This document shows positions 9,251-17,081 of a stretch of 64,000 nucleotides of DNA, piece by piece. The first letter of the stretch is position 1. Each line of letters starts with the position of its first letter. The translations under genes were made by a program, and so were the position numbers. Below the pieces are notes generated by a model. That model had not been told where the DNA came from. It did no database searches and saw only the letters and a program-made list of their open reading frames with translations. This DNA is from Prescottella equi (GTDB lineage: Bacteria > Actinomycetota > Actinomycetes > Mycobacteriales > Mycobacteriaceae): positions 1 to 64,000 of the forward strand of contig NZ_LWTX01000013.1 of assembly GCF_002094305.1 (NCBI RefSeq), written 5' to 3'.

Positions 9251-9958
9251 ATGTACTACTTGGCACTGCTCGCCGCCGAGGAGGGCGGACCCGCGTCGGT
9301 ACCCGGGACCGACGAGTACGCCGCGTCGATGCAGCGGCATCAGGAGTTCTGGACCAGGGCGCAGGAGGCCGTCGCAGGTGGCGGGCTGTATCCGGGTTCG
9401 GAGGCCGCGACGATCCGGCACGACGGCGGCGGGAACGCGGTGGTGACGGACGGGCCGTTCGCCGAGGTCACGGAGGTGGTCGGCGGCTACTACGTGTTCG
9501 ACGCCGCCGACCTGGACGCCGCGCTGAGCATGGTGCGGCAGATTCCCGAGGTCTCGACCGGGCACGTCGAGTTGTGGCCGATGGTGTTCTGGAACTCCCA
9601 GGACGAGCCGATGGACACGTGGTGGGCCGCACTGCTGCGCGAACCGTCCGGAGCCGCGAACGAACCCGGATCGGCCGAATGGGAGACGCGGGTGACCGAG
9701 CACAAGCGGTTCGTTGAGATCGCGGGCGACCGAATCAAGGGATCCGGCGCACTGTTCCCGCCGGCGTCGGCGACGACCGTGCGGCTGCGCGACGGGGAGA
9801 TACTGCTGACCGACGGACCGTTCACCGAGGCCGACGAGATCGCGAACGGTATCTACGTGCTGTCCGCTCCCGACCGGGACGCGGCGATCGCGCTCGCCTC
9901 GCAGATTCCGGTCGGATCCAAGGGGTGCGTCGAACTCCGGCAGATCGTTGCCGGCTGA
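9251..9958 (+). CDS. tandem YCII/DGPF domain protein
   Basis: This 235-residue protein consists of two YCII-related (DGPF) domains. The first covers about residues 1-110, with VVTDGPFAEVTEVVGGYYVF; the second about 120-233, with LLTDGPFTEADEIANGIYVL. ATG at 9251 has a strong GGAGGGAGG just upstream. DGPF proteins are the genomic partners of ECF42 sigma factors and have no settled function. Here the partner sigma gene directly downstream is wrecked, so this gene may now work alone. It is divergent from the Pls/PosA gene, with a shared 200-bp promoter region. Confidence 0.85.
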   Translation: MYYLALLAAEEGGPASVPGTDEYAASMQRHQEFWTRAQEAVAGGGLYPGSEAATIRHDGGGNAVVTDGPFAEVTEVVGGYYVFDAADLDAALSMVRQIPEVSTGHVELWPMVFWNSQDEPMDTWWAALLREPSGAANEPGSAEWETRVTEHKRFVEIAGDRIKGSGALFPPASATTVRLRDGEILLTDGPFTEADEIANGIYVLSAPDRDAAIALASQIPVGSKGCVELRQIVAG

Positions 9959-9994
9959 CCGAGGCACGGCCGAGGTGGCGACGGTGGATCTCAC

Positions 9995-10766
9995 GCGCCC
10001 GAACGGCTGCGCGGCGACCGCGAGGTGGACGTGTTCCGGCAGAAGTTCGAGGAGGTCGACGAGGAGATGCCGTCCGTCGCGGACGACCAGTTGCGGTTGA
10101 TCTTCACGTGCTGCCACCCGGCGCTGTCCGCGGAGTCACAGGTGGCGTTGACGCCCCATCGTCCTCGCCTGCGTGTATCTCGTTTTCACCGAAGGCTACT
10201 CGGCGACGGCGGGGGAATCCGCGGTCCGGGCCGAGCTGTGCGACGAGGCGCTGCGGCTAGGGCGTCTGCTGTGCGAACTCGTGCCCGCGGAGCCCGAGGT
10301 GTGGGGCCTGTCGGCCCTGATGTGCCTGCAGGACAGCCGGCGTGACACCCGTGTCGACGCGACCGGACGGGCGGTGCCGCTCGACGAGCAGAACCGCGGT
10401 CGATGGAACCGCGAGCGGATCGCGGAAGGCTTGGCGTGCATGACCGTTGCCGGTGAGAGTGGCGGCGGACGGTATGCGATCGAGGCGTCGATCGCCGCCG
10501 CGCACGCTGTCGCACCGACCTTCGCGGACACCGACTGGGTCGGCATCGTCGGCGCGTACGACCGGCTGCCGGCACTGCGGGAATCTCCGGCAGTGCGAAT
10601 CAATCATGCTGTGGCGGTGAGTTTTCGGGACGGACCCGACGTCGGGCTGCGGGTGGTCGACGAGTTGGGGACCCCCGGCGCGTATCGGCTCGAGCACGTG
10701 GTGGCGGCGTTTCGCGCCGATCTCCTGCGGCGGGCCGGGCGGCCGCAGGAGGCGACCCAGGTGTGA
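9995..10766 (+). pseudogene. remnant of an ECF42-type sigma factor
   Basis: Three parts of an ECF42 sigma factor remain, in two frames. The reading frame of 9995-10155 gives LRLIFTCCHPALSAESQVALT, which normally leads into region 4. At about 10155 the sequence jumps to another frame that begins VLACVYLVFTEGYSA and runs through the C-terminal TPR-like extension to 10766. The intervening segment, which would hold the region-4 helix-turn-helix, is deleted. Region 2 is missing upstream, since only 36 bp separate this from the YCII stop. The final 25 or so residues after RADLLRRAGRPQEA are also missing. A family member is about 400 residues, so this cannot make a working sigma factor. Confidence 0.8.
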
Positions 10767-10835
10767 CCACCGTCTCATGTTCGAAGGGTTGACGGTGGGT
10801 TGACATCGCGAGGACGGCTCTGCCATTCTCGTTGC

Positions 10836-10978
10836 CAGGTCACGAGTACCAGCGTCAAGCCCCGGCTAGCTGGTCGGCAACCCTCCAACCGCGGTGGGGT
10901 GCTCCGGGTGACGACCAGGTCATGGTCCACAAGGACATGGCAAGCGCGGACTCCGATGGCGTCGACTTTCACTGCCGA
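10836..10978 (+). promoter_or_regulatory. SAM-IV riboswitch
   Basis: The core at 10838-10916 carries the SAM-IV/SAM-I-like hallmarks: GGTCACGAG, then AGCGTCAAGCCCCGGCT, GGCAACCCTCCAACCGCGGTGGGGTGC and CCGGGTGACGACC, with GGTCA and TGACC closing the basal stem. The downstream stretch to about 10978 would hold the 3' pseudoknot elements typical of SAM-IV. It lies 90 nt before the desulfurase-like gene and should lower its expression when S-adenosylmethionine is abundant. The boundaries are approximate. Confidence 0.85.
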
Positions 10979-10999
10979 CGAGTCCCAGGACTCGAAGGA
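10979..10999 (+). promoter_or_regulatory. hairpin touching the ribosome binding site (riboswitch output)
   Basis: CGAGTC (10979-10984) pairs with GACTCG (10989-10994) around a CCAG loop, ending exactly where the GAAGGA ribosome binding site begins (10994-10999), 7 nt before the ATG at 11006. No T-tract follows. This fits a riboswitch acting on translation rather than termination. The alternative pairing partner was not worked out. Confidence 0.5.
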
Positions 11000-11005
11000 T
11001 TTGTG

Positions 11006-12322
11006 ATGACCGCTGTACTGACCGCCGACGCCTGCGCCACCGCTCCGATCGCCCGGGTGTCCGGCTGTGACTTGCAGGTTCCGCTCGTCGGGGGTGGAAC
11101 CTGCGTTTACGCAAACTTCGACTACGCAGCCAGCGCCCCGGCGCTGTCGCAGGTCACGGACCGCGTCCAGGAGCTGCTGCCCTTCTACGCCAGCGTCCAC
11201 CGCGGTGCCGGCTACGCCTCGCGGGTGAGCACCGAGGCCTACGAGAACGCCCGAGGATCCGTCGAGAGCTTCGTCGGCACCGACACCGACCAGGTCGTGG
11301 TCTTCACCCGCAACACCACCGATTCACTCAACCTGCTCGCCAGCTGTGTTCCCGGCGACGTCGTGGTCCTCGACATCGAGCACCACGCGAACTTCCTGCC
11401 GTGGAAGAACTCTCGCGTCGTCGAGGCCGCCGACACGGTGGCCGAGACCATCCGCCGCATCGTCGCAGAGCTGTGCGCCAAGCCCGCTGCCCTCCTCGCG
11501 ATCACCGGCGCCTCCAACGTCACCGGCGAGGTCCTCCCGATCGCCGAACTCGCCGAGGTCGCCCACCGCTGTGGTGCCCGCATCCTCGTCGACGGCGCAC
11601 AGCTCACTCCGCACCGCCGCGTGAACCTGGCCGAGAGCGGTGTCGACTACCTGGCGTTCTCCGGGCACAAGCTGTACGCGCCGTTCGGGGCCGGCGTCCT
11701 GGTCGGCCGTCGGGACTGGCTCGACGAGGCCGAGCCCTACCTTGCCGGTGGCGGCGCCGTGCGCGAGGTGACCGTCGACGAGACCTGCTGGGCCCCGGCC
11801 CCGGCCCGCCACGAGGCCGGCAGCCCCAACGTCCTCGGTGTCGCGGCGCTCGCTGCTGCGTGTGATGCGCTGGCCGCGTTGGACTTCGACAAGGTGGTCG
11901 AACACGAGCAGGTGCTCGCCTCCCGTCTCGCGGAGGGGCTCGCGGAGATCGACGGCGTGCAGTTGCTGCGCCTGTGGTCGGACGCCCCGGACAGCGTCGG
12001 CATCGTCACCTTCACCATCGACGGCTACGAGCCCGGTCAGATCGCCGCATATCTGTCAGCCGAGCACGGCATCGGTGTGCGCGACGGCCGATTCTGCGCC
12101 CACCCGCTGCTCAACCGCATCGGTCACGCCGGCGGTGCGGTGCGCGCCAGCCTCGGCCTGGGCACCGGCTCCGACGACGTCGAGCGGCTGATCGCCGCCG
12201 TCCGCCAGTTGGTCGCCGGCGAGCAGACGTGGAACTACGGCAAGACCGACGGCCTGTGGAACCCGGTTCCGGAGACGCGTGGCTTCTCCAGCAGCACCGA
12301 CGGTGCCGCCGAGTGCGTCTGA
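11006..12322 (+). CDS. class V aminotransferase, cysteine desulfurase-like
   Basis: This 438-residue PLP enzyme resembles SufS/CsdA. The PLP lysine lies in the FSGHKLYAPFG motif, the phosphate-binding region appears as TRNTTDSLN, and the candidate catalytic cysteine is in DGRFCAHPLL, as in group II desulfurases. The N-terminus has an extra 25 or so residues. ATG at 11006 follows GAAGGA. The SAM-IV riboswitch in front ties it to sulfur amino acid status, which is unusual because housekeeping desulfurases sit in suf/isc operons. It may supply sulfur for a dedicated pathway or act as a lyase on another sulfur compound. Enzyme class is secure, substrate is not. Confidence 0.8.
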   Translation: MTAVLTADACATAPIARVSGCDLQVPLVGGGTCVYANFDYAASAPALSQVTDRVQELLPFYASVHRGAGYASRVSTEAYENARGSVESFVGTDTDQVVVFTRNTTDSLNLLASCVPGDVVVLDIEHHANFLPWKNSRVVEAADTVAETIRRIVAELCAKPAALLAITGASNVTGEVLPIAELAEVAHRCGARILVDGAQLTPHRRVNLAESGVDYLAFSGHKLYAPFGAGVLVGRRDWLDEAEPYLAGGGAVREVTVDETCWAPAPARHEAGSPNVLGVAALAAACDALAALDFDKVVEHEQVLASRLAEGLAEIDGVQLLRLWSDAPDSVGIVTFTIDGYEPGQIAAYLSAEHGIGVRDGRFCAHPLLNRIGHAGGAVRASLGLGTGSDDVERLIAAVRQLVAGEQTWNYGKTDGLWNPVPETRGFSSSTDGAAECV

Positions 12323-12374
12323 CCGTCTCGGAATCGGTCTGATTCGAACTGTGGTGGGGGACAGGATCGGGGGA

Positions 12375-12380
12375 TAGCGT
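12375..12380 (+). promoter_or_regulatory. -10 box for the leader-peptide transcript
   Basis: TAGCGT at 12375-12380 lies 7 nt before the ATG at 12388. There is no ribosome binding site, so the leader peptide is probably translated from a leaderless transcript starting at that ATG. No convincing -35 element is visible. Confidence 0.4.
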
Positions 12381-12387
12381 GACGCGC

Positions 12388-12471
12388 ATGCAGTCGACGC
12401 ACACGCACGGGCAGTGGTCCCGCCGTCATGTCGATCTGTGCCGCACCTCCTCGGACAGTTGTACGCGCTGA
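12388..12471 (+). CDS. 27-residue leader peptide of the HVDLCR type
   Basis: This small frame ends in SRRHVDLCRTSSDSCTR, matching the (H/A)VDLxRxSS pattern of actinobacterial leader peptides found before sulfur and cysteine genes. Two cysteines lie near the C-terminus. It ends 45 nt before the next gene. In mycobacteria, leaderless Cys-rich small ORFs act as cysteine-responsive attenuators; a similar role here is inferred. A GTG three codons upstream (12379) is an alternative start. Confidence 0.65.
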   Translation: MQSTHTHGQWSRRHVDLCRTSSDSCTR

Positions 12472-12515
12472 CGCCCCGCGCCCTCCATCAGCTGTCTTCT
12501 CCCGAGGAGTTCGTC

Positions 12516-13151
12516 ATGCCCCACTCCGTTTTCGCCTCCGTCCCGTCCATCGCCCCGCGGCGTCCGCTGCGGGTGGCCGTCGAACTGACCGGTGCCGGGC
12601 ATCATCCCGCCGCAGCGCGGATCGCCGGCAACGTCCCGCTCACCGGGCCCGACTACTGGGTCGACCTGACCGTCGGCCCCGACATCCTCGACCTCGCCGC
12701 CCGGCCCGCCGTGGTGCAGCGCATCCAGGCTGCGGATCTGCGCGACGCGCAGCAGGCCCGCGAACGGATCCGCGCCGAGGTCGCCGCCGAGGGGCGGGAT
12801 CCGAACAGCGTCACCGTCCTCGTCGACATCGAGGTCCTGATCGCGCCCGATTCGCGAAGCGCGCGTACCGAACTGGCACTGCTCGACGAGACTCTCGGGG
12901 TGCCGCACCAGTCGTCGTCGCTGACGTACGTAGGGACCGCGGAGGGACTCGGGAGCCTGCTCGCCGACATCCGTGCCGCCGACGTAGCGGACGGCGTCAC
13001 ACTGCTGCCGCTCGCCCTCCCCAAGGTGCTCGAGCGCATAGTGGACGGAACCATGCCCTGGCTGGAGCGTCGTGGCTTGGCGATCGCGTCGGACGCCGTC
13101 GACGAGGCGCTTTCCCGGTTCGGGCGGATTCGCCCTGCTCGCGCGTCCTGA
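12516..13151 (+). CDS. short luciferase-like monooxygenase family protein
   Basis: The 211-residue product begins with a strand resembling the first strand of FMN-dependent luciferase-like monooxygenases (RPLRVAVELTGAGHHPAA, then DYWVDL) and ends with the family's C-terminal region (about 105-200: SLTYVGTAEGL, ADVADGVTLLPL, PWLERRG). The middle of the TIM barrel is missing: relatives have about 340-400 residues. It therefore looks like an internal in-frame deletion or a specialised short form, and catalysis is doubtful. ATG at 12516 follows GAGGAG. The upstream VDLCR leader peptide suggests it belongs to sulfur metabolism, for example sulfonate use. Confidence 0.55.
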   Translation: MPHSVFASVPSIAPRRPLRVAVELTGAGHHPAAARIAGNVPLTGPDYWVDLTVGPDILDLAARPAVVQRIQAADLRDAQQARERIRAEVAAEGRDPNSVTVLVDIEVLIAPDSRSARTELALLDETLGVPHQSSSLTYVGTAEGLGSLLADIRAADVADGVTLLPLALPKVLERIVDGTMPWLERRGLAIASDAVDEALSRFGRIRPARAS

Positions 13152-13161
13152 GTTCGCCCCG

Positions 13162-13920
13162 TCAGCCCGGTTTGCGGGCCTCGATGAGGAACCGGGTGGA
13201 GTGGGCGACGAACGACCCCTCCGCTCGGATCCGCCGGTCGAGGTCCCGCAACCGGCCACGGTAGGCGTCGACGGTGAAGCCGGGGACGATCCAGATCACC
13301 TTGCGCAGGAAATAGATCGCCGCGCCGACGTCGAAGAACTCCATGCGTAGTCGCTCGAACCGCAGATCCACGACCTCGAGTCCGGCGGCGTGCGCCTCTG
13401 CGACGGCCGTGTCCGGATGTCGCAGTTCTCGCGCCTCGGGCTGCGGACCGAGGAAGTACTCGGTGAGTTCGAAGGCGCTCGCCGGCCCCACGTGTTGTGC
13501 CAGATAGGTGCCGCCGGGGGCGAGCACACGGGCGATGTCCGGCCACGAGACGACGTTGGGGTGGCGACTGCTGACCAGATCGAAAGCGTTGTCCGCGAAC
13601 GGTAGTGGCGGCTCGTCCGACGCGTGCACCACCACCACGCCGAGCGGGTGCAGCATCTCGGTGGCCTTCGCGAGGTTGGGCGGCCACGATTCCGTCGCGG
13701 CCGTGGTGGGAGCGATCGCCCCCGCGCCGGCGAGGACCTCTCCGCCTCCGGTCTCGATGTCGAGCGCGGCCGACGCTCGCGCGAGACGCGCACCCAGCAG
13801 ACGCTGGTAACCCCAGGTCGGGCGCTCCTCGGTGGCTCGCCCGTCGAGCCACGAGAATTCCCAGCCCTCCGTCGGGGCGGCCTCCGCCTCGGCGACCAAT
13901 TCGTCGAATGTGCGCTCCAT
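13162..13920 (-). CDS. class I SAM-dependent methyltransferase
   Basis: This 252-residue protein has a Rossmann methyltransferase core. Motif I is ALDIETGGGEVLAGAG (about 52-67), an acidic end of strand 2 precedes LPFADNAFDLVSSRHPNVV (about 105-123), and the post-motif reads VLAPGGTYLAQHVG. It resembles the UbiE/Methyltransf_11 group. It converges on the luciferase-like gene with a 10-bp gap, and its start at 13920 is 20 nt from the stop of the SDR gene on the same strand. The substrate is unknown. Confidence 0.75.
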   Translation of the reverse strand: MERTFDELVAEAEAAPTEGWEFSWLDGRATEERPTWGYQRLLGARLARASAALDIETGGGEVLAGAGAIAPTTAATESWPPNLAKATEMLHPLGVVVVHASDEPPLPFADNAFDLVSSRHPNVVSWPDIARVLAPGGTYLAQHVGPASAFELTEYFLGPQPEARELRHPDTAVAEAHAAGLEVVDLRFERLRMEFFDVGAAIYFLRKVIWIVPGFTVDAYRGRLRDLDRRIRAEGSFVAHSTRFLIEARKPG

Positions 13921-13940
13921 GACAACGAGTTTCCCAGAGA

Positions 13941-14726
13941 TCAGAGGGTTTTGATCAGTCCGCCGTCGATGACGAAGTCGGCTCCGGTGACGTTGCTGCA
14001 GCGATCACTGGCGAGGAACAGCACCAGATCGGCCACCTCGTCCGGGCGGGTGAATCGTCCGGTCTCGGAGCCGGCGGCGGCGGCCTCGACGACCGCTTCG
14101 GCGCTGCTGCCACTGACACGCGCGACGGTGGACGCCACCCCGTCCTCGGCCAGCCACAGCGCCGTCGTCACCGGCCCCGGACTGACGGTGTTGACCCGGA
14201 TATTCTGGCCGGCAACCTCTTTGGACAGCGATTTGCAGAAGTTGGTGAGCGCGGCCTTCGCCGCGCAGTAGTCCACCACCCCGGGATCCGGAAGAAACGC
14301 GTTGACCGAGCTGACGGTGACGACGGCTCCGCCGCCGCGGCGAACCATCTGGGGGAGCGCCGCACGGGTGGTGCGCACCGCGGACAGGAACGTCACCGAC
14401 AGAGACGCGATCCAGTCCTCGTCGGAGACGCTCGTGAAACCACCGGTGCGTGGCGTGACCGCCCCGGCGTTGTTGACCAGGATGTCCACTCCGCCGCGTT
14501 CGGCCGCAGCCTCGACCAGCGTGACCGGGCCCTCCGCCGTGGACAGGTCACACGGCACGAACGTCACATTTCCCTGGGCCTCCAGCGATTCGAGTTCGGG
14601 AGTGCGAGTGCGAGATCCGGCGACGACGTGGCAATCCTCGGATGCCGATGCGCGCGTCACCGCCAGCCCGATGCCCTTGCTCGCGCCCGTGACCACGACG
14701 GTCTTCCCGGCCAGATGCAGGTCCAT
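13941..14726 (-). CDS. short-chain dehydrogenase/reductase (SDR)
   Basis: This 261-residue classical SDR has the TGASKGIG cofactor motif (about 12-19), NNAG near residue 88, a catalytic Ser in SSVNAF, and YCAAK (Tyr and Lys) near 155-159. The C-terminus carries SDRCSNVTGADFVIDGG. ATG at 14726 starts the conserved MDLHLAGKTVVVTG N-terminus; upstream in-frame sequence is not family-like. Probably NAD(P)-dependent oxidation or reduction of an unknown substrate. It is divergent from the GH26-like operon. Confidence 0.85.
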   Translation of the reverse strand: MDLHLAGKTVVVTGASKGIGLAVTRASASEDCHVVAGSRTRTPELESLEAQGNVTFVPCDLSTAEGPVTLVEAAAERGGVDILVNNAGAVTPRTGGFTSVSDEDWIASLSVTFLSAVRTTRAALPQMVRRGGGAVVTVSSVNAFLPDPGVVDYCAAKAALTNFCKSLSKEVAGQNIRVNTVSPGPVTTALWLAEDGVASTVARVSGSSAEAVVEAAAAGSETGRFTRPDEVADLVLFLASDRCSNVTGADFVIDGGLIKTL

Positions 14727-14847
14727 CACTTCTTGATCCTGTGGATCGGACGGTGTCGGATCCCATGCTACCGGCGTCCTGCCGAGCCAGAGGGCGCTCT
14801 TCGCGACGACAGGTGCGCGAGCGGTCCGGTTCGGGAACACTGCCCTC

Positions 14848-15843
14848 ATGGTGGAAGTGCGTGCCGGAATCAAGAGGCAGGTCGGGGCGGTCGTCGTGCT
14901 GGCACTGACATCGGTGTTCGTGGCCGGCTGCGCACGCCCTGTCACGTGTGACGGCACGGTCACTGCCCTGCATGCCGATCCGGGTCCGTGCCTCCGATTC
15001 GGGGTGAGCACGCCCGGGGGGTCGACGGCGGTCGACGAATTCCTGACGGTTGCCCGCACCGTCGGCAAGGCGCCCAGTGTCGTCCTGTCGTTCTCCGACT
15101 TCGCTACGGCGCCGCCCATCGCCGGACTCGATGCCGTGAGCGCGTTCGGTGCCGATCCGATCGTCACGTGGGAGCCGTGGAGATGGATCGAGGGTGGCAC
15201 CTACGATTCGAGCGGATTCGCGCTGCAGTCGATCGTCGACGGTGTGCACGACGACTACCTGTACCGGTGGGCGGACGAGCTCACCGCGTGGGGGAAGTCG
15301 GTGTATCTGCGGTTCGCGCACGAGCCCAACGGCACCTGGTACCCGTGGAGCGTGGCCGCAGGTACCCCCGCCGATGTCTACATCGCGGCTTGGCGGCACG
15401 TGCACGATCTGTTCGCGACCCGGCGCGCCCACAACGTCAAATGGGTGTGGTCTCCCAATGTCTCGTTCCCGGGTAGTAGCTCGACGGGCGCGACCTACCC
15501 CGGAGACGACTACGTCGACGTGGTGGGTGTGGACGGCTACAACTGGGGAACTTCGCAGCCGTGGAGTCACTGGATCGCGCCGACCGACCTCTTCGTGCCG
15601 ACCATGGACGAACTGCGCCGGATCGCTCCGGGGAAACCGCAACTCGTGACCGAAGTGGGCAGCGCGGAAGCCGGAGGGTCCAAATCCGAGTGGATCCGGA
15701 ATCTCGTCCGAATGATCGAGAGTCGACGCGACGTCGCCGGATTCGTGTGGTTCGATCATGACAAGGAAGCGGATTGGAGTATGGCGAGCACCCCGGAATC
15801 GGCAGTTGCACTCGCCGAGGCGTTGGGGACGAGGTATCGCTGA
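14848..15843 (+). CDS. GH26-like glycoside hydrolase lipoprotein
   Basis: This 331-residue exported protein has an N-terminal signal with lipobox VAGC (lipidated Cys28). The rest is a TIM-barrel glycosidase resembling family 26 beta-mannanases, with candidate acid Glu159 in RFAHEPNGTWYPW and candidate nucleophile Glu269 in LVTEVGS. It opens a five-gene operon and its stop overlaps the next start (TGATG). By analogy with BcsZ in cellulose operons it may trim or release the polysaccharide made by the operon's glycosyltransferase. No ribosome binding site is evident upstream of ATG 14848. Substrate specificity is unknown. Confidence 0.75.
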   Translation: MVEVRAGIKRQVGAVVVLALTSVFVAGCARPVTCDGTVTALHADPGPCLRFGVSTPGGSTAVDEFLTVARTVGKAPSVVLSFSDFATAPPIAGLDAVSAFGADPIVTWEPWRWIEGGTYDSSGFALQSIVDGVHDDYLYRWADELTAWGKSVYLRFAHEPNGTWYPWSVAAGTPADVYIAAWRHVHDLFATRRAHNVKWVWSPNVSFPGSSSTGATYPGDDYVDVVGVDGYNWGTSQPWSHWIAPTDLFVPTMDELRRIAPGKPQLVTEVGSAEAGGSKSEWIRNLVRMIESRRDVAGFVWFDHDKEADWSMASTPESAVALAEALGTRYR

Positions 15844-17081
15844 TGACGACTGTCGGGGCGGGGATTCCGCCGGAGCTGGAACGCGACCGGCTGCGATCGC
15901 TGAAGCAACTCGAGCTCATCGACACCCCGCGCGAGGAGCGGTTCGAACGCCTCACCCGCATGGCCCGTCACGTGTTCGGTGTGCCGATGTCGAGTGTGTC
16001 CTTGATCGACCAGGATCGGCAGTGGTTCAAGTCGATTCAGGGATTGCCGTTGTCCGAGGTGCCCAGGGAGCGGACGGTGTGCCAGACGACCATCGCCCGC
16101 AGCTACGACCACGCCGAGGATCCGGCTCTCGTGTTGGAGGACGCGGCCGCGGATCCGGACTTCGCTTGGATCCCCGGTATCGGTGGCGACGGCGGTATCC
16201 GGTTCTATGCGGGGTACCCGCTCTACGGACCCGGTGGCCACCCGGTCGGCACCTTCTGTCTGTACGACACCGTTCCCCGCACGCTCGATGCCGACCAGGT
16301 CGCCGCCTTCTCGGAGTTGGCGGCGATGGTGCAGCGCGAACTGCAGTGGGCCGACGATCTGGAGCGGGCCGCGGCGATCCAACGCCAGTTGTTGCCGCGA
16401 CCGCTGTCCGGGATCGACGGCGTCGACGTTGCGGCCGTGTGCATCCCGGCGTTCGTCGTGGGGGGAGACTTCTACGACCACTATCCGATCCGCGGTGGTC
16501 TGGTGGTGACGGTCGCCGATGTGATGGGCAAGGGGATGGGCGCGGCCATCGTCGCCGCGGGCGTGCGGTCGGCCTTCCGGGGCGCGTCCCGACTGTTCGG
16601 ACGGATCGACTCCGACGGTTCCGTCGCTCTCGACGCCGGGACGGCGACCACCGCTGCGGCCGAGCATCTCTCGGAGGATCTCGAGGACACCGGAACCTTC
16701 GCGACGGCGTTTCATGCTGTTCTCGACTGTGAGACCGGCACGGTGACCTACGTCGACGCCGGCCACGGCCTGTCGATGGTTCGCCGCAGTGACGGCACCG
16801 TCGAAGCCCTGGGCACGGTCGGATTACCGCTCGGCGTCGTGCAGGGCGATTCGTGGTCGGCTGATCGCATCGTGCTGGAGGACGGGGACATGCTGGTGGT
16901 GTGCTCCGACGGATTGCTCGACCTTCTCGACGGAGGCAGCGACTGTCGCGCGGTCCACCGCTTCGTGGCGGACAAACCGAACGCGTCGGCCCTCGTCGAG
17001 GCAGTTCGAGCCGTCACGGCCGACGCCCCGCCCCTGGACGATGTCACGGTTGTCGCGATCCGCCGGGGAGGCCGCCGATGA
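15843..17081 (+). CDS. GAF domain-SpoIIE/PP2C protein phosphatase
   Basis: This 412-residue cytosolic protein has a GAF sensor domain (about 25-165, with SLIDQDRQWFKS and YAGYPLYGPGGHPVGTFCL) and a SpoIIE-type PP2C phosphatase (about 190-408). Metal-binding motifs are intact: GGDFYD, VADVMGKGMGAA, CSDGLLD and PLDDVTVV. In partner-switching systems such a phosphatase removes phosphate from a STAS antagonist; the likely substrate is the STAS protein encoded two genes downstream. Start and stop both overlap neighbours by 3-4 bp. The GAF ligand is unknown. Confidence 0.88.
   Translation: MTTVGAGIPPELERDRLRSLKQLELIDTPREERFERLTRMARHVFGVPMSSVSLIDQDRQWFKSIQGLPLSEVPRERTVCQTTIARSYDHAEDPALVLEDAAADPDFAWIPGIGGDGGIRFYAGYPLYGPGGHPVGTFCLYDTVPRTLDADQVAAFSELAAMVQRELQWADDLERAAAIQRQLLPRPLSGIDGVDVAAVCIPAFVVGGDFYDHYPIRGGLVVTVADVMGKGMGAAIVAAGVRSAFRGASRLFGRIDSDGSVALDAGTATTAAAEHLSEDLEDTGTFATAFHAVLDCETGTVTYVDAGHGLSMVRRSDGTVEALGTVGLPLGVVQGDSWSADRIVLEDGDMLVVCSDGLLDLLDGGSDCRAVHRFVADKPNASALVEAVRAVTADAPPLDDVTVVAIRRGGRR

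Noticed and set aside
9048-9266. A longer N-terminus for the Pls/PosA synthetase reaching 9266
   Set aside because: It would overlap the well-supported start of the divergent YCII gene and adds Arg/Ser-rich sequence without family likeness.
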